From: Ciona intestinalis
Lineage: Eukaryota > Chordata > Ascidiacea > Phlebobranchia > Cionidae
Direction of reading: 5' to 3'
Assembly: GCF_000224145.3 (NCBI RefSeq)
Contig: NC_020173.2
Coordinates: 129,001 to 193,000, forward strand
DNA: 64,000 bases
The position numbers and the translations under genes are program-made. The notes beneath the pieces are model-generated. The model did not search any database. It saw only the letters and a program-made list of their open reading frames with translations, and was not told where the DNA came from. This document shows, piece by piece, positions 23,530 to 35,360 of the stretch; the first letter of the stretch is position 1; every line of letters starts with the position of its first letter.

Positions 23530-24138
23530 ATAGGTATACCCCAGGCTTAGACCAATTAATAACTATACCATGTTTAAATTGTAATCAGCAAACATTCTTG
23601 GGAGTAAATTCAGGTTATTATTGAGTTGCTCTACAATACAGGTACAATTCCTATGTTGGTTGAATAAATGCGAAAATATTGGATGCAATTAAAAGATATA
23701 CAAAAATGATATACAAGTCACAAGTGCTATATAATTTGAAACTAATTAACAAGGAATGATGAGCATAAACATGCATACCCTGAAGTAAAAATGATTGTTG
23801 CAATAATTCTGATGCATAAATAAGCATAGATGTACAAACACGTAGCTAAATATTGTTTATAAATTTTTCAAAGTAACGACAATATCTCAACCAAGAATCT
23901 AAAAATGTATTTATTATCCTTGCTATAGTTTTTAGGATATTATTAGTTTTGCAACACAAGTGCATTATAAAAGCTGACAGTATTAACGGAACGAGATAAA
24001 TGTAATGTCTACAGCATGAGAGACTTCACTGATTGTTAGTTATATACATGGTAATAGGTTAATATAAACAAATGTTAAATACATAAAAGATTTATTGTTG
24101 TCCTGATCTAATAATTAAGTTTATAATATACAAGGTTT
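23530..24138. other. Intergenic, nothing recognised
   Basis: AT-rich sequence between the SINE and the 3' end of the FRRS1-like gene, no feature seen. Confidence 0.5.
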
Positions 24139-27100
24139 CTAATGCAATGCAATAAACACAATGAATGTAATCAAGAATCCAATGTTTCCAAGTGAGTAAA
24201 CAACCAGAATGAAATATTTAATCCCAGCTCCCTGTAATTTCAAATAAGAGTTAAATTGTGCTTTAAAGTAATGTATTTAATTTCATACTTTTGGTGGTTG
24301 GTCTTTATCTGCTGCATTGTCATCCATGTTCATTGAGTTTTTCGGAGTCTTTTTATAAGCTATGAACAAACACATCAAGTTTAATGTCTAGACAATAAAC
24401 ATTTCAAACACAAGTCATTAAATTTTATTGCTCTGTATTTTATGATGACTGCAGTGAAATACTAGTAATTAGTTCAGAGAGAGTTGGCATAAAAAATACT
24501 TAGTTCGAGGTGGCACTATCTAAAGCAGTTGGAGCTTAGGGTAAATTTATCCTTGATAATGACGATCTGAGAAAACTTTAAAATATCGGCACAAAAATAA
24601 ATTGCCGGAAGAGCTGTTTTAGAACAATAACCTGATATATGCCCATGAAATGCGGATAGTATTTCAAGAATGACTTCTGTTATGACATGAAATGCAACAA
24701 ATCCAACCAAAACCCAGGTATCCCATTCTGGTAAGTTCAGTTTAGCAAGATCCACACCTAGAAGTTTAATCAAATGATGATTAGAATATTTGTCATCCGA
24801 ATCATTTTGGTGACTTCACTGATATGGTATGTACAATATTTCTCAGTTAAAAATCTAGGTATAATGTTGGAGATGCCTTACCAACCTTCGAAACTATGAG
24901 GTCATTGAGGTGATATATGCTTGAGCGCAGTTTTATTTGTAACGTACTTTTTATGAAGTACCGAAGCCAAATCATTTATCCATACAAGTTTAACTATATT
25001 TGATGACTAATTTTTAACAATATCACACTATATTTTGTTAAAAAAAACAGGACACCTAATGAGTAAACAATCAAATAGCTTAGATCTTTTAGTTTTGTTG
25101 TATAAACATCCTAAACTGAATGTAACAAAATTCCCGTTTAACAGGATAACATTAAAACACTGTACATAAGCATTAAAGCATAGCTTACCTAAGAATATAG
25201 CAGTTAAACCAAGAATATGAGCCGCTGTCCCAACAAACCAATGTGCCCAGTTAAATATTACCCTGTTCTTCTCACCAGGATGGGGACGAAAGATTGCCAT
25301 TATGGGATTGATTATGGCAAGACAAGTTACTATTATACCAATAATAGGATGGGCACCTGCCTTCTAAAAAAAATTAGACAAAAATATAAGTCCGTTTACC
25401 TAGTTACAAATGTTCCAGTTACTAATTATCTAAGATTAAAATCTGTGATTGGAAAAGCAATTAGAAGTATGCTTTAAAGAATAAACATATATCACAAGCA
25501 TAAGCTACATTTATATGCAGATTTGCATTTACGTATAAACATTAGCAGAATTAAATATGACTTGATATTGCTGCTGGTTACCAACCGTTATCATAAAAGA
25601 AAATCTATTTATAACCCATATTTACGCGGTTTCATGATATGGACAAATGAGTCTATATTGACCATTCATTTATCATCATAGTGACCTGCATTGTTCAGAG
25701 CCATAATAAAAGAACGTCATTTACTTACCACACTATAGCCTTTCACGTTGACAAATATTAGGATAAATGCAATAACGGTTGCTAACAGAGCTGTGACCAT
25801 TAGTGATCTATGGATCTGTAAAAAATTGATCATTGTGCGCTTGTTATATAATATTTGATCAGATAAAGTAAACGGCATTAGATTTTCAAACAGTACGCAA
25901 TAAAACTACCAAAAACAATCTCATTATTAATTACATACAAATATTAAAATATTAATTTGCTTTACAGTAAAAGAAAGCACCCATTATCCTCCGCTTACTT
26001 AAGAGTAACAATATGAACAATAGAGATAAGTGTAAAATTTATTTTAGCCTGTAATGTGTGGTAATATATGAACTGTCACAGCCAGGCCTAGGTATATTAA
26101 ACCGAGTAAAATTATCCTAGCAAATTTTATATAGCGCTACAGATGCACAGACTTTTTATTAAAGTTTTTTTTTAATCAGAGCTAAATAAATAAGATACCG
26201 ATCGCTGGTACAGTGGTTTAATATTTTTACAAGAACAACTATCAGATCTCTAGGCTATATTTACACTTGAGTAAACAGACTACTTAAATGTTACAAAATA
26301 TAAATAATTGACGGTTACCTGGAACCATACTTTCTCCCCACCGCAAGTCATGTCATGAAACAGAGGTTTGAAATGTCGTGCGATAATCACGCCAATGCTA
26401 GCACACGTCAGCCAAGCAATCATCATCAATGATCTAGAGTTGTTTTGTATACCGTAATACAATAACAATGCATAAATTACAGTTACATCTCAATAGTGTC
26501 ATTCAATTCAAATCATGGAATTTAAATCAAAGCTGTAAATTCGTAACAGATAGCTTAAAGGGAGATACGAAAAAAAAATTGTGCTTAAACGTGATCTGAA
26601 AGTACTGCAAAAGTAACAAAAATGAAAAAGTTATTGAAAAGATCTCGTGAAAAAAAAACAGTGGAATTAAACAAATCAGCCAAGCGATTATGTATGGGAT
26701 TTACCGTAGGAAAAGGTTTTTGACCGTTTCTTCTTTTTACGACTAAAAAATGTTTAAAAAATGTTGTTTTAATTTTTTGATTAAACCCAGCTACACATGC
26801 CACATTATGTTGACATACCATGTTTTCAAACTTAATTTTTAACATGAACAACCAACCTTTTTCTAAAGGAAATAATGCAGCAGGTAGCGGTAAGACATAA
26901 CAAACATTTTAATATAAAAAGTGCTGAAAATATCGGCATAGTATGTAGCTACAATCAATCAAAAAACTAAAACACAACTTTTGTATTTCCTTCGTTAGTA
27001 TAGAACTATAAACAATCAAAGTTGACTAACACATAATCTTACAAAAAATCCCATGCATTGTCGCACTGCCAAGTCATTTTTAATCCAGCGGTTGGATTTG

Positions 27101-30100
27101 TGGTTTTCACGGTTTTAGAAGCTGTTTCGCTGTTTGAAACTTTAGTGGTACCTTCAGTTACATTTAAGCATTTTTATCAATACTTAAATTCTGATTTTTT
27201 ATTCGTATGCCTCTTTAATTACCCCAAGAGTAAGACCCTTACTCATATATCCTCTAACTTTCAATTCCCTAATATTGTTGGCTATGAACGCATACATACA
27301 ATAATTTACAAAAGTTTTGGTAATTACCACTCATGTTTATGCACAGTACAGACCGAAGCGGTTTACAAATGAATTATTGAAATTACTTACGCATGTGCTT
27401 TAACCATGTCAATTGAGTCAACAGTTCCACCTATGTCTTCATTCAGTTTAAAATCAATTGAACGAGTTGATGCAACTCTTGATTGACCGTGATAGCTCAA
27501 ACCACCGGCTGTAACAGTAAGTGTAAAGAAAAATATTTTTTTTGTTGTTTATTTATAACTACCAAGTGATGTCCCAGTTGCAAATAATATGTAGTAGGTG
27601 GTTGTTGAGATATCAATGACAGTGTTTGGTGCAGAAAGATCTTTCGTAACACTCGCTGGGCGGGTAAACGAGCATTGTACTACTCCACCATTTGTCCCAG
27701 CTTGTATATTTGTTACACCTTCCTGCAAAATAAGTATGAGGTATTTAACATATGGTATTTAAACAAATGTGCAAGGTAATTAGTTTACCGGTAGTGCTGT
27801 ATCTACTGGTGCTGCTTGAAGACCTTTAATAGCCCCAGATTTTACCGCTGATGCTGTACAGTAATACAGATCCGCATTCTGCATTCGGTCACTACTGCCA
27901 AACGCGAACCCAGCGTATTGTGAAGCAGCCATACCTCCCGATAATTGCATGTCGACTGTTTTAGAAGCAGAATTCTGAAACATTTAACTGTTAAAATAGA
28001 ACAATATGATCAATTGGGTCATCTAGTTTGAAGACGTATCCAAGCTAGGGTTAAGAACTATACACATACAATGTATTATTTGGGGTGTTTTATCATGATG
28101 AAGACAACCTTTTAAAGGGGCACACCAACGAAAAATCAAAATTTGTGTATGGAAAGAGATGCTCAAATGCACCCTAAAAGTACCATCAAAGTTTGCCAAA
28201 ACGATACGGCTTCCAAAAAATTCGCCTATAAAAAACCTCCTGCAGTAAAAATAAGTCAACCGTTTGACAATGCATGGGACTTCCCCTAAGAAAAAATGTC
28301 ACTCAATTTTACCCGTTTCTAGTTTTTAAAATACTAAAACAAAGTTTTTTTTTTCGTTTGGTATAAAGAATGCTTCGTCTTCAAGAATATATAAAAAAAT
28401 GTACAACATAGACTTTATTATGTTTAAATTTTTCGAATGAACATAGATACATACCAGATTATGCTGACTCAGCATATTTTTAAACCTAATGGTACACACG
28501 AAAAACTGACGTTTTTATTAAAACAATCGTGTAGTAGGAACTTGTAGAACATATTAAACAATTTAGAATTTATTATAAAAAAAGTGCTAAAAATTAACTA
28601 AAAAGAAAAAATTCTTTAAAGAAGCATTCATTATACCAAATCAAAAATAAAATTAGACTTTTTTTAGTACTTTAGAAACTGAAAAGGAAAACGATCAAAG
28701 TTTAGCGAATTTTTTTCTAATGGGAAATCCCATGCATTGCGCCACGGCCAAATTTTTTTACTCCTGGGTCGAATTTGCTGTTTTGTGTTTCAAACCTTTG
28801 ATGGTACCTTTAGATCACAAGCATATCTATCAATACACAGATTTTGATTTTTCGTTGGTATGCCCCTTTAACAGAAAATCAATTTAAAACATTGAGTAAA
28901 CTGCCACAGGCGGATAAAGTACTTTAGGTATAAAGTGTAAAAATTGAAAAATCTGGTCAATCTGCACTCACATATTTCCAAGATAGGAACATACAAGTTG
29001 AAGACTGGGTTGAACAACCAGGGGGGCTACGAAAGCAACCTTTAGTTGAACCACATCCCGATGTTAAGTCAGAACTTGGTTGTGTTGTACTAAAATGACA
29101 GTTAATTGTTGTTTCTTATTGTTGTTTCTTTTATTTAAACATTGCACAAGTAGGTAATAACCTACCCAGGACTTGGGGTTGTTACAGGAGCGGGTGAAGT
29201 GGTAAAGTTAACAACAGCTGATGTGAAAAATCTGTTGGCTGCACTGTGTTTCACTATGTTTCCACCTACATTAAAAGTAATAAAGTTTTTATTAAAATAT
29301 TTTTATTAGGCAATAACAGTTTAAGGTAAAATTCAATATAAAAAGGTAAGGTATAAGTCTTAGATATGTTGGTTAGGCTTTGTATCCATTTTATATTCGC
29401 TTTTTCCTGTATGACTTACTATTGTAACTCCCTGTAGCCATCAAAATAAAGAAGTTATCAGTCACAAGATTAAATGTCTTGGAACCAGAGGTAACAATCT
29501 TAGTTATTGATGCTTGTCGGGTGAAAGTACATTCTCCAACACCATTAGTAGAGGCTGCTGATAGTTGCACAACTCCACTCTGTTTAGTTATAATATTATT
29601 CTTTTAAATAACACAAATTTAAATACAGCATGTAATTAGGTGTTCACAAAAACAAACTGATTAGGGCTGTAATTAATATACACATATGAAACATAAAATA
29701 AATGTGAATATACCGGAGTTGTTGAGTCAGTTGAAGGAGCGTTATATCGAACTTGCAGCGCCCCTGATTTAAATTCTGTTCCAGTACAATAATACAGATC
29801 ACCATTAGCCATGGCTGGAGTAGAAGTAAAAGCCACCGCAACATATTCGGAACCTGATCCAACGCCTCCACTCAGTTCAAATAAAAAACTTTGGTCCGTT
29901 GCATTCTAAAATTTTAAAGATTAATAAAAAAGGAAACAAAACTTTCAATTCAACTAGCAGATAAATGGAGCATAAAAAACTAAAATTCAAGAAAAAGTAT
30001 TTCAATTATTTACAAGGCCTATTCGGTATAGTATAATACTTAATATTGGATGTGAAGCAAAATACTGGATGTGTTTCGCAATGTAGGTTTATTCTTTAAA

Positions 30101-30860
30101 ACAATTTATATCAAAAGTTTAAAAAAATAACTCATAAACTTTATTCAAGTATACAATGTATTAAATTGTGGACTAATTTTAAAATATATAGCATACTGAT
30201 GCATGATATCAGTAATCACTAATAATAACAACAACATAACTATGGTTTAAATCGTTTAGCCAGTCATTGACCAGTCATAGTCACCATGACAGCACAAGAG
30301 CTTTTTAAAACTTAATCTCTTTACCCCTGAGGCATCACTGTAGGCTGCATGTCAACCATTTCATATTCCAAGTCTACATTTTTTTTATGTTTTACTGTAT
30401 TTTATATTTAGTGCACATATGTTAGAAATATCTTTTGATATTATATGACAATGTTTTAACAATTGATGGCTAGTGAAATTGTTGTTAATATCCACTGGTA
30501 AACAAGGTAGCACAAATCTGTGTGATGGGAATACATTTGACCGATTAATTTTAATAAATCTTGAACACAAAAAACCTTTACATAAGGTTTACTGAAAAAA
30601 AACATTTCGGGAGCAAAAATGTTGCAGGTCAAATTATTATGTTATTTTTTTATACTTGTCTGTTTATCCAAATTTTCCTAAGATATATAAAGTTTCCTTA
30701 CATAAACATAAGAAATAAACAGGCAGCTAGAACTTGTTACGGAGCATCCGGTTGGAAAAGAAAAACATTGCTTTGTTATTCCACACCCACTGTTGGATAT
30801 AGCCTCCGTCCTTCCGAGCAAAATGAAAACAAACAGAACAAGTGTTATTGACACCATCAT
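24139..30860 (-). CDS. Ferric-chelate reductase 1-like: two DOMON cassettes plus cytochrome b561
   Basis: A 619-aa membrane redox protein in 14 exons: 30702-30860, 29714-29905, 29420-29579, 29166-29265, 28972-29089, 27789-27974, 27563-27722, 27391-27508, 26319-26433, 25729-25815, 25189-25363, 24632-24757, 24289-24359, 24139-24231. It has a signal peptide (MMVSITLVLFVFILLGRTEA), a four-Cys leader (C26, 32, 39, 46) and DOMON 1 (DQSFLFELSGG … ANGDLYYCTG). A second leader (C216, 222, 229, 236) and DOMON 2 follow. The b561 core comes next, with candidate haem His at H397 (VKAHA), H438 (IHRSLM), H470 (GAHPIIG) and H506 (NWAHWF), then a last membrane helix. FRRS1-family proteins pass electrons across membranes to ferric iron; the substrate here is inferred. 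No reeler domain is seen. The start lies 12 nt past an acceptor-like AG. Confidence 0.9.
26555..27218. mobile_element. Family H TIR element (MITE), copy H2, intronic
   Basis: It is bounded by TTAAAGGGAGATACGAA and the inverse-like TTCGTATGCCTCTTTAA, and has internal CCCATGCATTG blocks as in H1. It lies in the FRRS1-like intron between 26433 and 27391. Confidence 0.6.
28112..28872. mobile_element. Family H TIR element (MITE), copy H1, intronic
   Basis: It starts TTAAAGGGGCACACCAACG and ends CGTTGGTATGCCCCTTTAA. The arms are long and imperfect. TTAA at both edges could be a piggyBac-type target duplication, which is inference. It lies between FRRS1-like exons 5 and 6. Confidence 0.75.
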
Positions 30861-30872
30861 ACTTAAAATCTG

Positions 30873-31272
30873 CTACAGAGATTGAGAGACATGATAAAAT
30901 AAAACAATATAATAAAAACATAATAATATAATAACGCGCAAAATACTGTAATAAAATAAATCCTAGGCAGTGTTCCTCTAGCTTTTTGATTAGGTAGGCA
31001 CGGTGATACGTAAAGATAAAGAAAACTTCGATCGCAATGCCAAATATGTTCAACCTCGTAAACGACATGTCATCATGACCAGCAGATTCAAATGAACTGA
31101 AGCAACAGCACTACAGAAGCTATTTTAATCGCGAGAGAATACAATGCAATATGCGCGTCTGGTCTGTTGTGACGTCAGATCACACTTTTTCGCAATAATC
31201 TCTTTTTATCTTAAATTTGGAACACGGTAGTGGCATAGATATCATATACATAACTAGATAGCGCATCTTCCC
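30873..31272. other. Upstream of the FRRS1-like gene, nothing recognised
   Basis: Presumed promoter side of the FRRS1-like gene. No element or motif was assigned. Confidence 0.4.
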
Positions 31273-31797
31273 CACAGAAATAAAAAAGAATAGAACGCGC
31301 ATCTCTAATGTCGGTAAAGGAGAGACATGATACACTTTCTCTTTTTCACGACTCGTTCCCGTTTACTATAGTAGTCAATGGAAGCCAGGGCGTTTTATAT
31401 GTAGTTTTACTTTGTTTTTTTGACTTAATTTAAGTTTATCAAAAAAAATAAAAGAAAAATAAATATTTCCAAACAAATATATTTCTATTAAACCGTTTGT
31501 TCAAACGTTTTTAATTAAATTTATAAAATAATTAATTTTCCTAAACAAGCGCTAAAGTGTAAGCGTTAACCTACCAAAACTAAACTGGCCTAATAAAGTG
31601 GAATAGTTAGTGTAATTTTTAAAATAAACTAAACTGGCCTAATAAACTGGAATGGTTGGTGTAGTTTTTGAATTAAACAGCCAACACCTCCTAAAAGACC
31701 AAGCGAAATGGGGACGGAGTTAGCAGTCACGTGAATAGAAAAAGGAATGTATCACGAGTTTGGGCAGTTGCGCGTTCCACTCCTTTTTATTTCTGTG
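31273..31797 (+). mobile_element. Family A element, copy A3
   Basis: CACAGAAATAAAAAAG start and TTTTTATTTCTGTG end, about 525 bp. It has a short internal duplication of AAACTGGCCTAATAAA (about 31585-31660). No matching 8-bp flank duplication was found. The junction with A4 is an inverted ATCTTCCC/GGGAAGAT. Confidence 0.8.
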
Positions 31798-32118
31798 ATC
31801 GGGGGAAGATCACAGAAATAAATTGTAAAAGATAGGCGCACAGTGGTTTTAGGAGGTTTTGGCTGTTTAATTCAAAAACTACACCAACCATTCCAGTTTA
31901 TTAGTCCAGTTTAGTTATTTGGTAGGTTAACGCTTACAGTTTAGCGCTTGTTTAGAAAATGAAATTATTTAACAAATTTAATCATTCAACAAACGGTTTG
32001 GTAGTAATATATATATATTTGGAAATTATTTTTCCCTCTAAATTTAAATTGAATTAAAAAAACGAGGAAAAAATACATAAAAACCCCTGGATTCTATTGA
32101 CTACAATAGTATCGGGAC

Positions 32119-32609
32119 CACAGAAATAAAAAAGAATAGAACACGCATCTCCAATGTCGGCGAAGGAGAGAGGTGATACACTCTCTCTTTCGCGGGTCGT
32201 TTCCGTTTACTATTGTAGTCAATGGAATCGATGACGTTTTATGTAGTTTTTCTTCGTTTTTTTTACCTAATTTAAAGTTATAGTGTAAAACCACTATTTT
32301 TTAATATATATATATTTCTAACAAACCGTTTAATTAAAATTTTTAATTAAATTTATTAAATATTTAAATTTCCTAAACAAGTGGTTAACTGTAAGCGTTA
32401 ACCTACTAAATAACTAAACTGGCCTAATAAACTTGAATAGTTGGTGTATTTTTTAAATAAACACCTAAAACGTATCAAAAATACAATGCGCCTATCTTTT
32501 ATAATGGAGACGAAGCGAAATGGGGACGGAGTTGGCGGTCACGTGAATAGAAAAAGGAATGTATCACGGTTTTGGGCAGTTGCGCATTCTACTCTTTTTT
32601 ATTTCTGTG
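32119..32609 (+). mobile_element. Family A element, copy A5, with perfect 8-bp target-site duplication
   Basis: CACAGAAATAAAAAAG … TTTTTTATTTCTGTG, 491 bp, flanked by ATCGGGAC at 32111-32118 and 32610-32617. The 8-bp duplication would fit a hAT-type transposase in trans, but the family is not proven. The target is another A element. Confidence 0.9.
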
Positions 32610-33727
32610 ATCGGGACCGCCTCGCAAGAGAAAGAGAGCGAATCAGCTCTCTCCTTTACCGACATTGAAGATGCGCGTTCTACTCTTTTTGAGCACGTAG
32701 TGATCTAATAAATCCATTTTCGTCGAACAGTTGTTCTTGTTGTTGTTAAGTGATTTTTTCCGCACTTATCTCAATTCTTAATTCTGGCATTATTCTTTAT
32801 AGTCTCTTAATTGAAATCAAATTATAATATATAATTAAACTTTAATTGAATGATTGTACTAAAAAATATTTTGAATTTAAGCATAGCTTCATAAACCCTA
32901 TATACGATCGCCTAATCAGCGAGTAATTAACGATTACTTTTCTGTTTGTTTAAGGCGCTAATTCGTCTTTAAAATGTACTTTAACGTTGATTAATCGATT
33001 GTATTCGATACATTAATTCTAACAGGCTTAGTCGTATAAAGCATAGTGTTTGAAATCGTCCAAGTAATAAGTAATTAATAATTATAACGCCTACGAGTCA
33101 AGTAAACTGCCATGCATCGGGAACCCGTTGGTAGCACGTCAGTAATTGATAACTTTTGGCTTTGTTTATGTTAGTCTGCAAATATAAATAAAAAGTGTAT
33201 ATAGTATTGGTCCCCTGTATCTCTTATTAAAAAAAATCCAAAGAAATTGTTACGGCAGGCAAGGATTAAACTAGGCTTATTAAGCTTCCCGACGAGCGAC
33301 CTTACCGGTCGAGCAATAACTTCCAGTCATACGACCTGTCGAAACAGCGCATATATAAATCTGGGAATTTGAGACATTAGGAGGGTACGAGTTAGTAAGA
33401 TAAGTAATCCACACAACGATTGACTCCTAATCTATCAAACTATTATCATTTAAGCAGGGACGCATCAGAAGCACTACTTTTATACCTTATTATCATTTTT
33501 CGTAATTGAAACATTATCTTTATTTAAACATGATATGATTAATATTTTAATATGATATGATTAATATTAACTTCTAACATTACCTAATTACTGCGTGATT
33601 ACGATTTGTCTAAATTCATCAAAATAAACGTCTTTAAGTGATGACGATGTTAACCAGTGTAAGTTTACAAAAGCAGGAGAAAAGCACGGAGTTGTACTTG
33701 TACAGAACGAATTTGCACGTATTCTTT

Positions 33728-34046
33728 GTATGTATGTAACTTTTATCCTCGTGTGGCCGGAAAACGGCAGTCGTTATAACACGGGTGTTCATACAACTCG
33801 TGCCAGGTTACGAGTTACCATGTATGTTACTTTGTGGGTAATTATTTTTTTTATTTTTTTTCTCTCATTTTTTATGAATATGGCTAATAATTTAGACAAC
33901 CCATTAGTAACCACTGGGCTGGAGCAATTGCCGTTAGGTGTCTTGCTCAAGGACACATACGCCCACAATGGTAGCAGCGACGAGCCTTGAACCCATTACA
34001 TCCGTGTTTGAGGCAGGCGCGCTAACCACTATGCCATGCGGCGCCT
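33728..34046 (-). mobile_element. tRNA-derived SINE, antisense copy in B3
   Basis: Tail GTATGTATGTAAC, body CAGTCGTTATAACACGGG and GCTCAAGGACACATACGCC, head GCGCTAACCACTATGCCATG on the plus strand. About 320 bp and essentially complete. Confidence 0.85.
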
Positions 34047-34110
34047 GACTTACCAATCACCCAATCTATACCAATCACCCCAATCATCATACGACATACA
34101 TCATAAGTTT

Positions 34111-34420
34111 GAATGTGAATGTAACTTACTTTATCCTCGCGTCGCCGGAAAACGACAGTCGTTGTAACACGGGTTTAACACCTCCTGCCAGCTTACGAGT
34201 TACCATGTATGTTACTTTGTGGGTGATTATTTTGGGGGAGATTTTTTTTATTTTTTATATATGGTTGATAATTTAGACAACCCATTAGTGACCACTGGGT
34301 TGGGAGCCATTGCCGTTAAGTATCTTGCTCAAGGATACATTCGCCCTCAGTGGTAGCGGCGACGAGCCTTCAACCCTATGGGTTACAGGCAGGCGCGCTA
34401 ACCACTATGCCACGGCACCG
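34111..34420 (-). mobile_element. tRNA-derived SINE, antisense copy in B3
   Basis: Runs from GAATGTGAATGTAAC to CCACTATGCCACGGCACCG, about 310 bp. Family B sequence (CATACATCATAAGTTT / CAATAGTTATAA) resumes on each side. Confidence 0.85.
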
Positions 34421-34827
34421 GTCGTTTCAATAGTTATAAATTATAATAGGCTACATGTATGAATTCATTTTTCCTACTGCTCCACACTCACCAATGGGGA
34501 CTGGAACCTGTTAGTTACTTCTGATTTGTTTTTAATCGAGCCAAGTCGACCGTTGTAGTAAAAGGTTAACGAATATAGTAAGGTGGGGGAAAATGTAACA
34601 CCTTTTCTTTAGTTTCCTCTTTTTATTTGGTAGTAAACAAAGAACATTCAGTGAATTATAAAACTGTATCCTGACGACTTCCACAGATCGTTGTTAATTA
34701 TTTAAAACATAATTAAGCTATTTGGATATAATGTGTTGTCCCATCTCCCCCCACCCTACTATATTATGCTAAGTAGTTTAAAACGTGCTCACTCATTAGA
34801 TTTTTGATCTCTTGTTTTATTTCTGTG

Positions 34828-35288
34828 ACAAATCAAATACACATTAGTGCAACCGAAGTGTTAAAGTCTCCATCCATAGCTACCGTGATTTGGCTTAATT
34901 TACATTGTTTGAAGTTATGTATTAACTTGCTTAAATATATTGAAATTATCGAAAAGTTACGTATTTGTGCCAGTACAACACCTCTAAAAGTTACGTATTT
35001 GTGCCAGTACAACACCCCTAAGAATGGCACCGTATATAAATACACCGTAGAGGATACTTTGTTGCCTGTTCATAATTGGATGCCGAACTGTTTTACTCAC
35101 GCGAGATATAATTTTGTGCCAGAAATTAATTTCAATTAAGTTTTATAGAAATTGCTCAAAAAAAGATATTATTATTCAGAATGTTAAACTTTAATGAAAT
35201 AAAATGTGTTATTGTATCCATATTTATCTTGTCCAATACCAAAGCTATAACCTTACAAATATAATTCTAGGACCCCCTTCTATTTTAG
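34828..35288. other. Upstream of RAD23, nothing recognised
   Basis: Contains a short direct repeat (GTTACGTATTTGTGCCAGTA at about 34956 and 34990). There is no gene. RAD23 has an acceptor-like TCTATTTTAG ending at 35288. Confidence 0.4.
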
Positions 35289-35360
35289 GCCCAACTGCCA
35301 GATAGTTATCTTAGTGGTGAAATATATAAATATTTTAAAAAGTTTCTTAACAACATCATC

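Larger units (their letters stand above)
32691..34815 (+). mobile_element. Family B element, copy B3, carrying two SINEs
   Basis: It starts GAGCACGTAGTGATCTAAT and ends …TTTTTGATCTCTTGT. It is inserted inside the terminal repeat of A4 between T residues with no duplication visible. The middle, about 32955-33390, is not shared with other B copies. Confidence 0.75.
31811..34827 (-). mobile_element. Family A element, copy A4 (inverted), split by A5 and B3
   Basis: It starts CACAGAAATAAATTGTAAAAG (3' end of the family, internally deleted) and runs to 32110. A5 interrupts it, then it resumes at about 32610-32690 (GACATTGAAGATGCGCG, TTCTACTCTTTTT). B3 interrupts it again, and it finishes with TTTATTTCTGTG at 34816-34827. 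Confidence 0.75.

Noticed and set aside
30727-31068. Minus-strand frame of 113 codons over the first FRRS1-like exon
   Set aside because: It overlaps the signal-peptide exon in another frame, has no family resemblance, and lacks a phase that joins the later exons.
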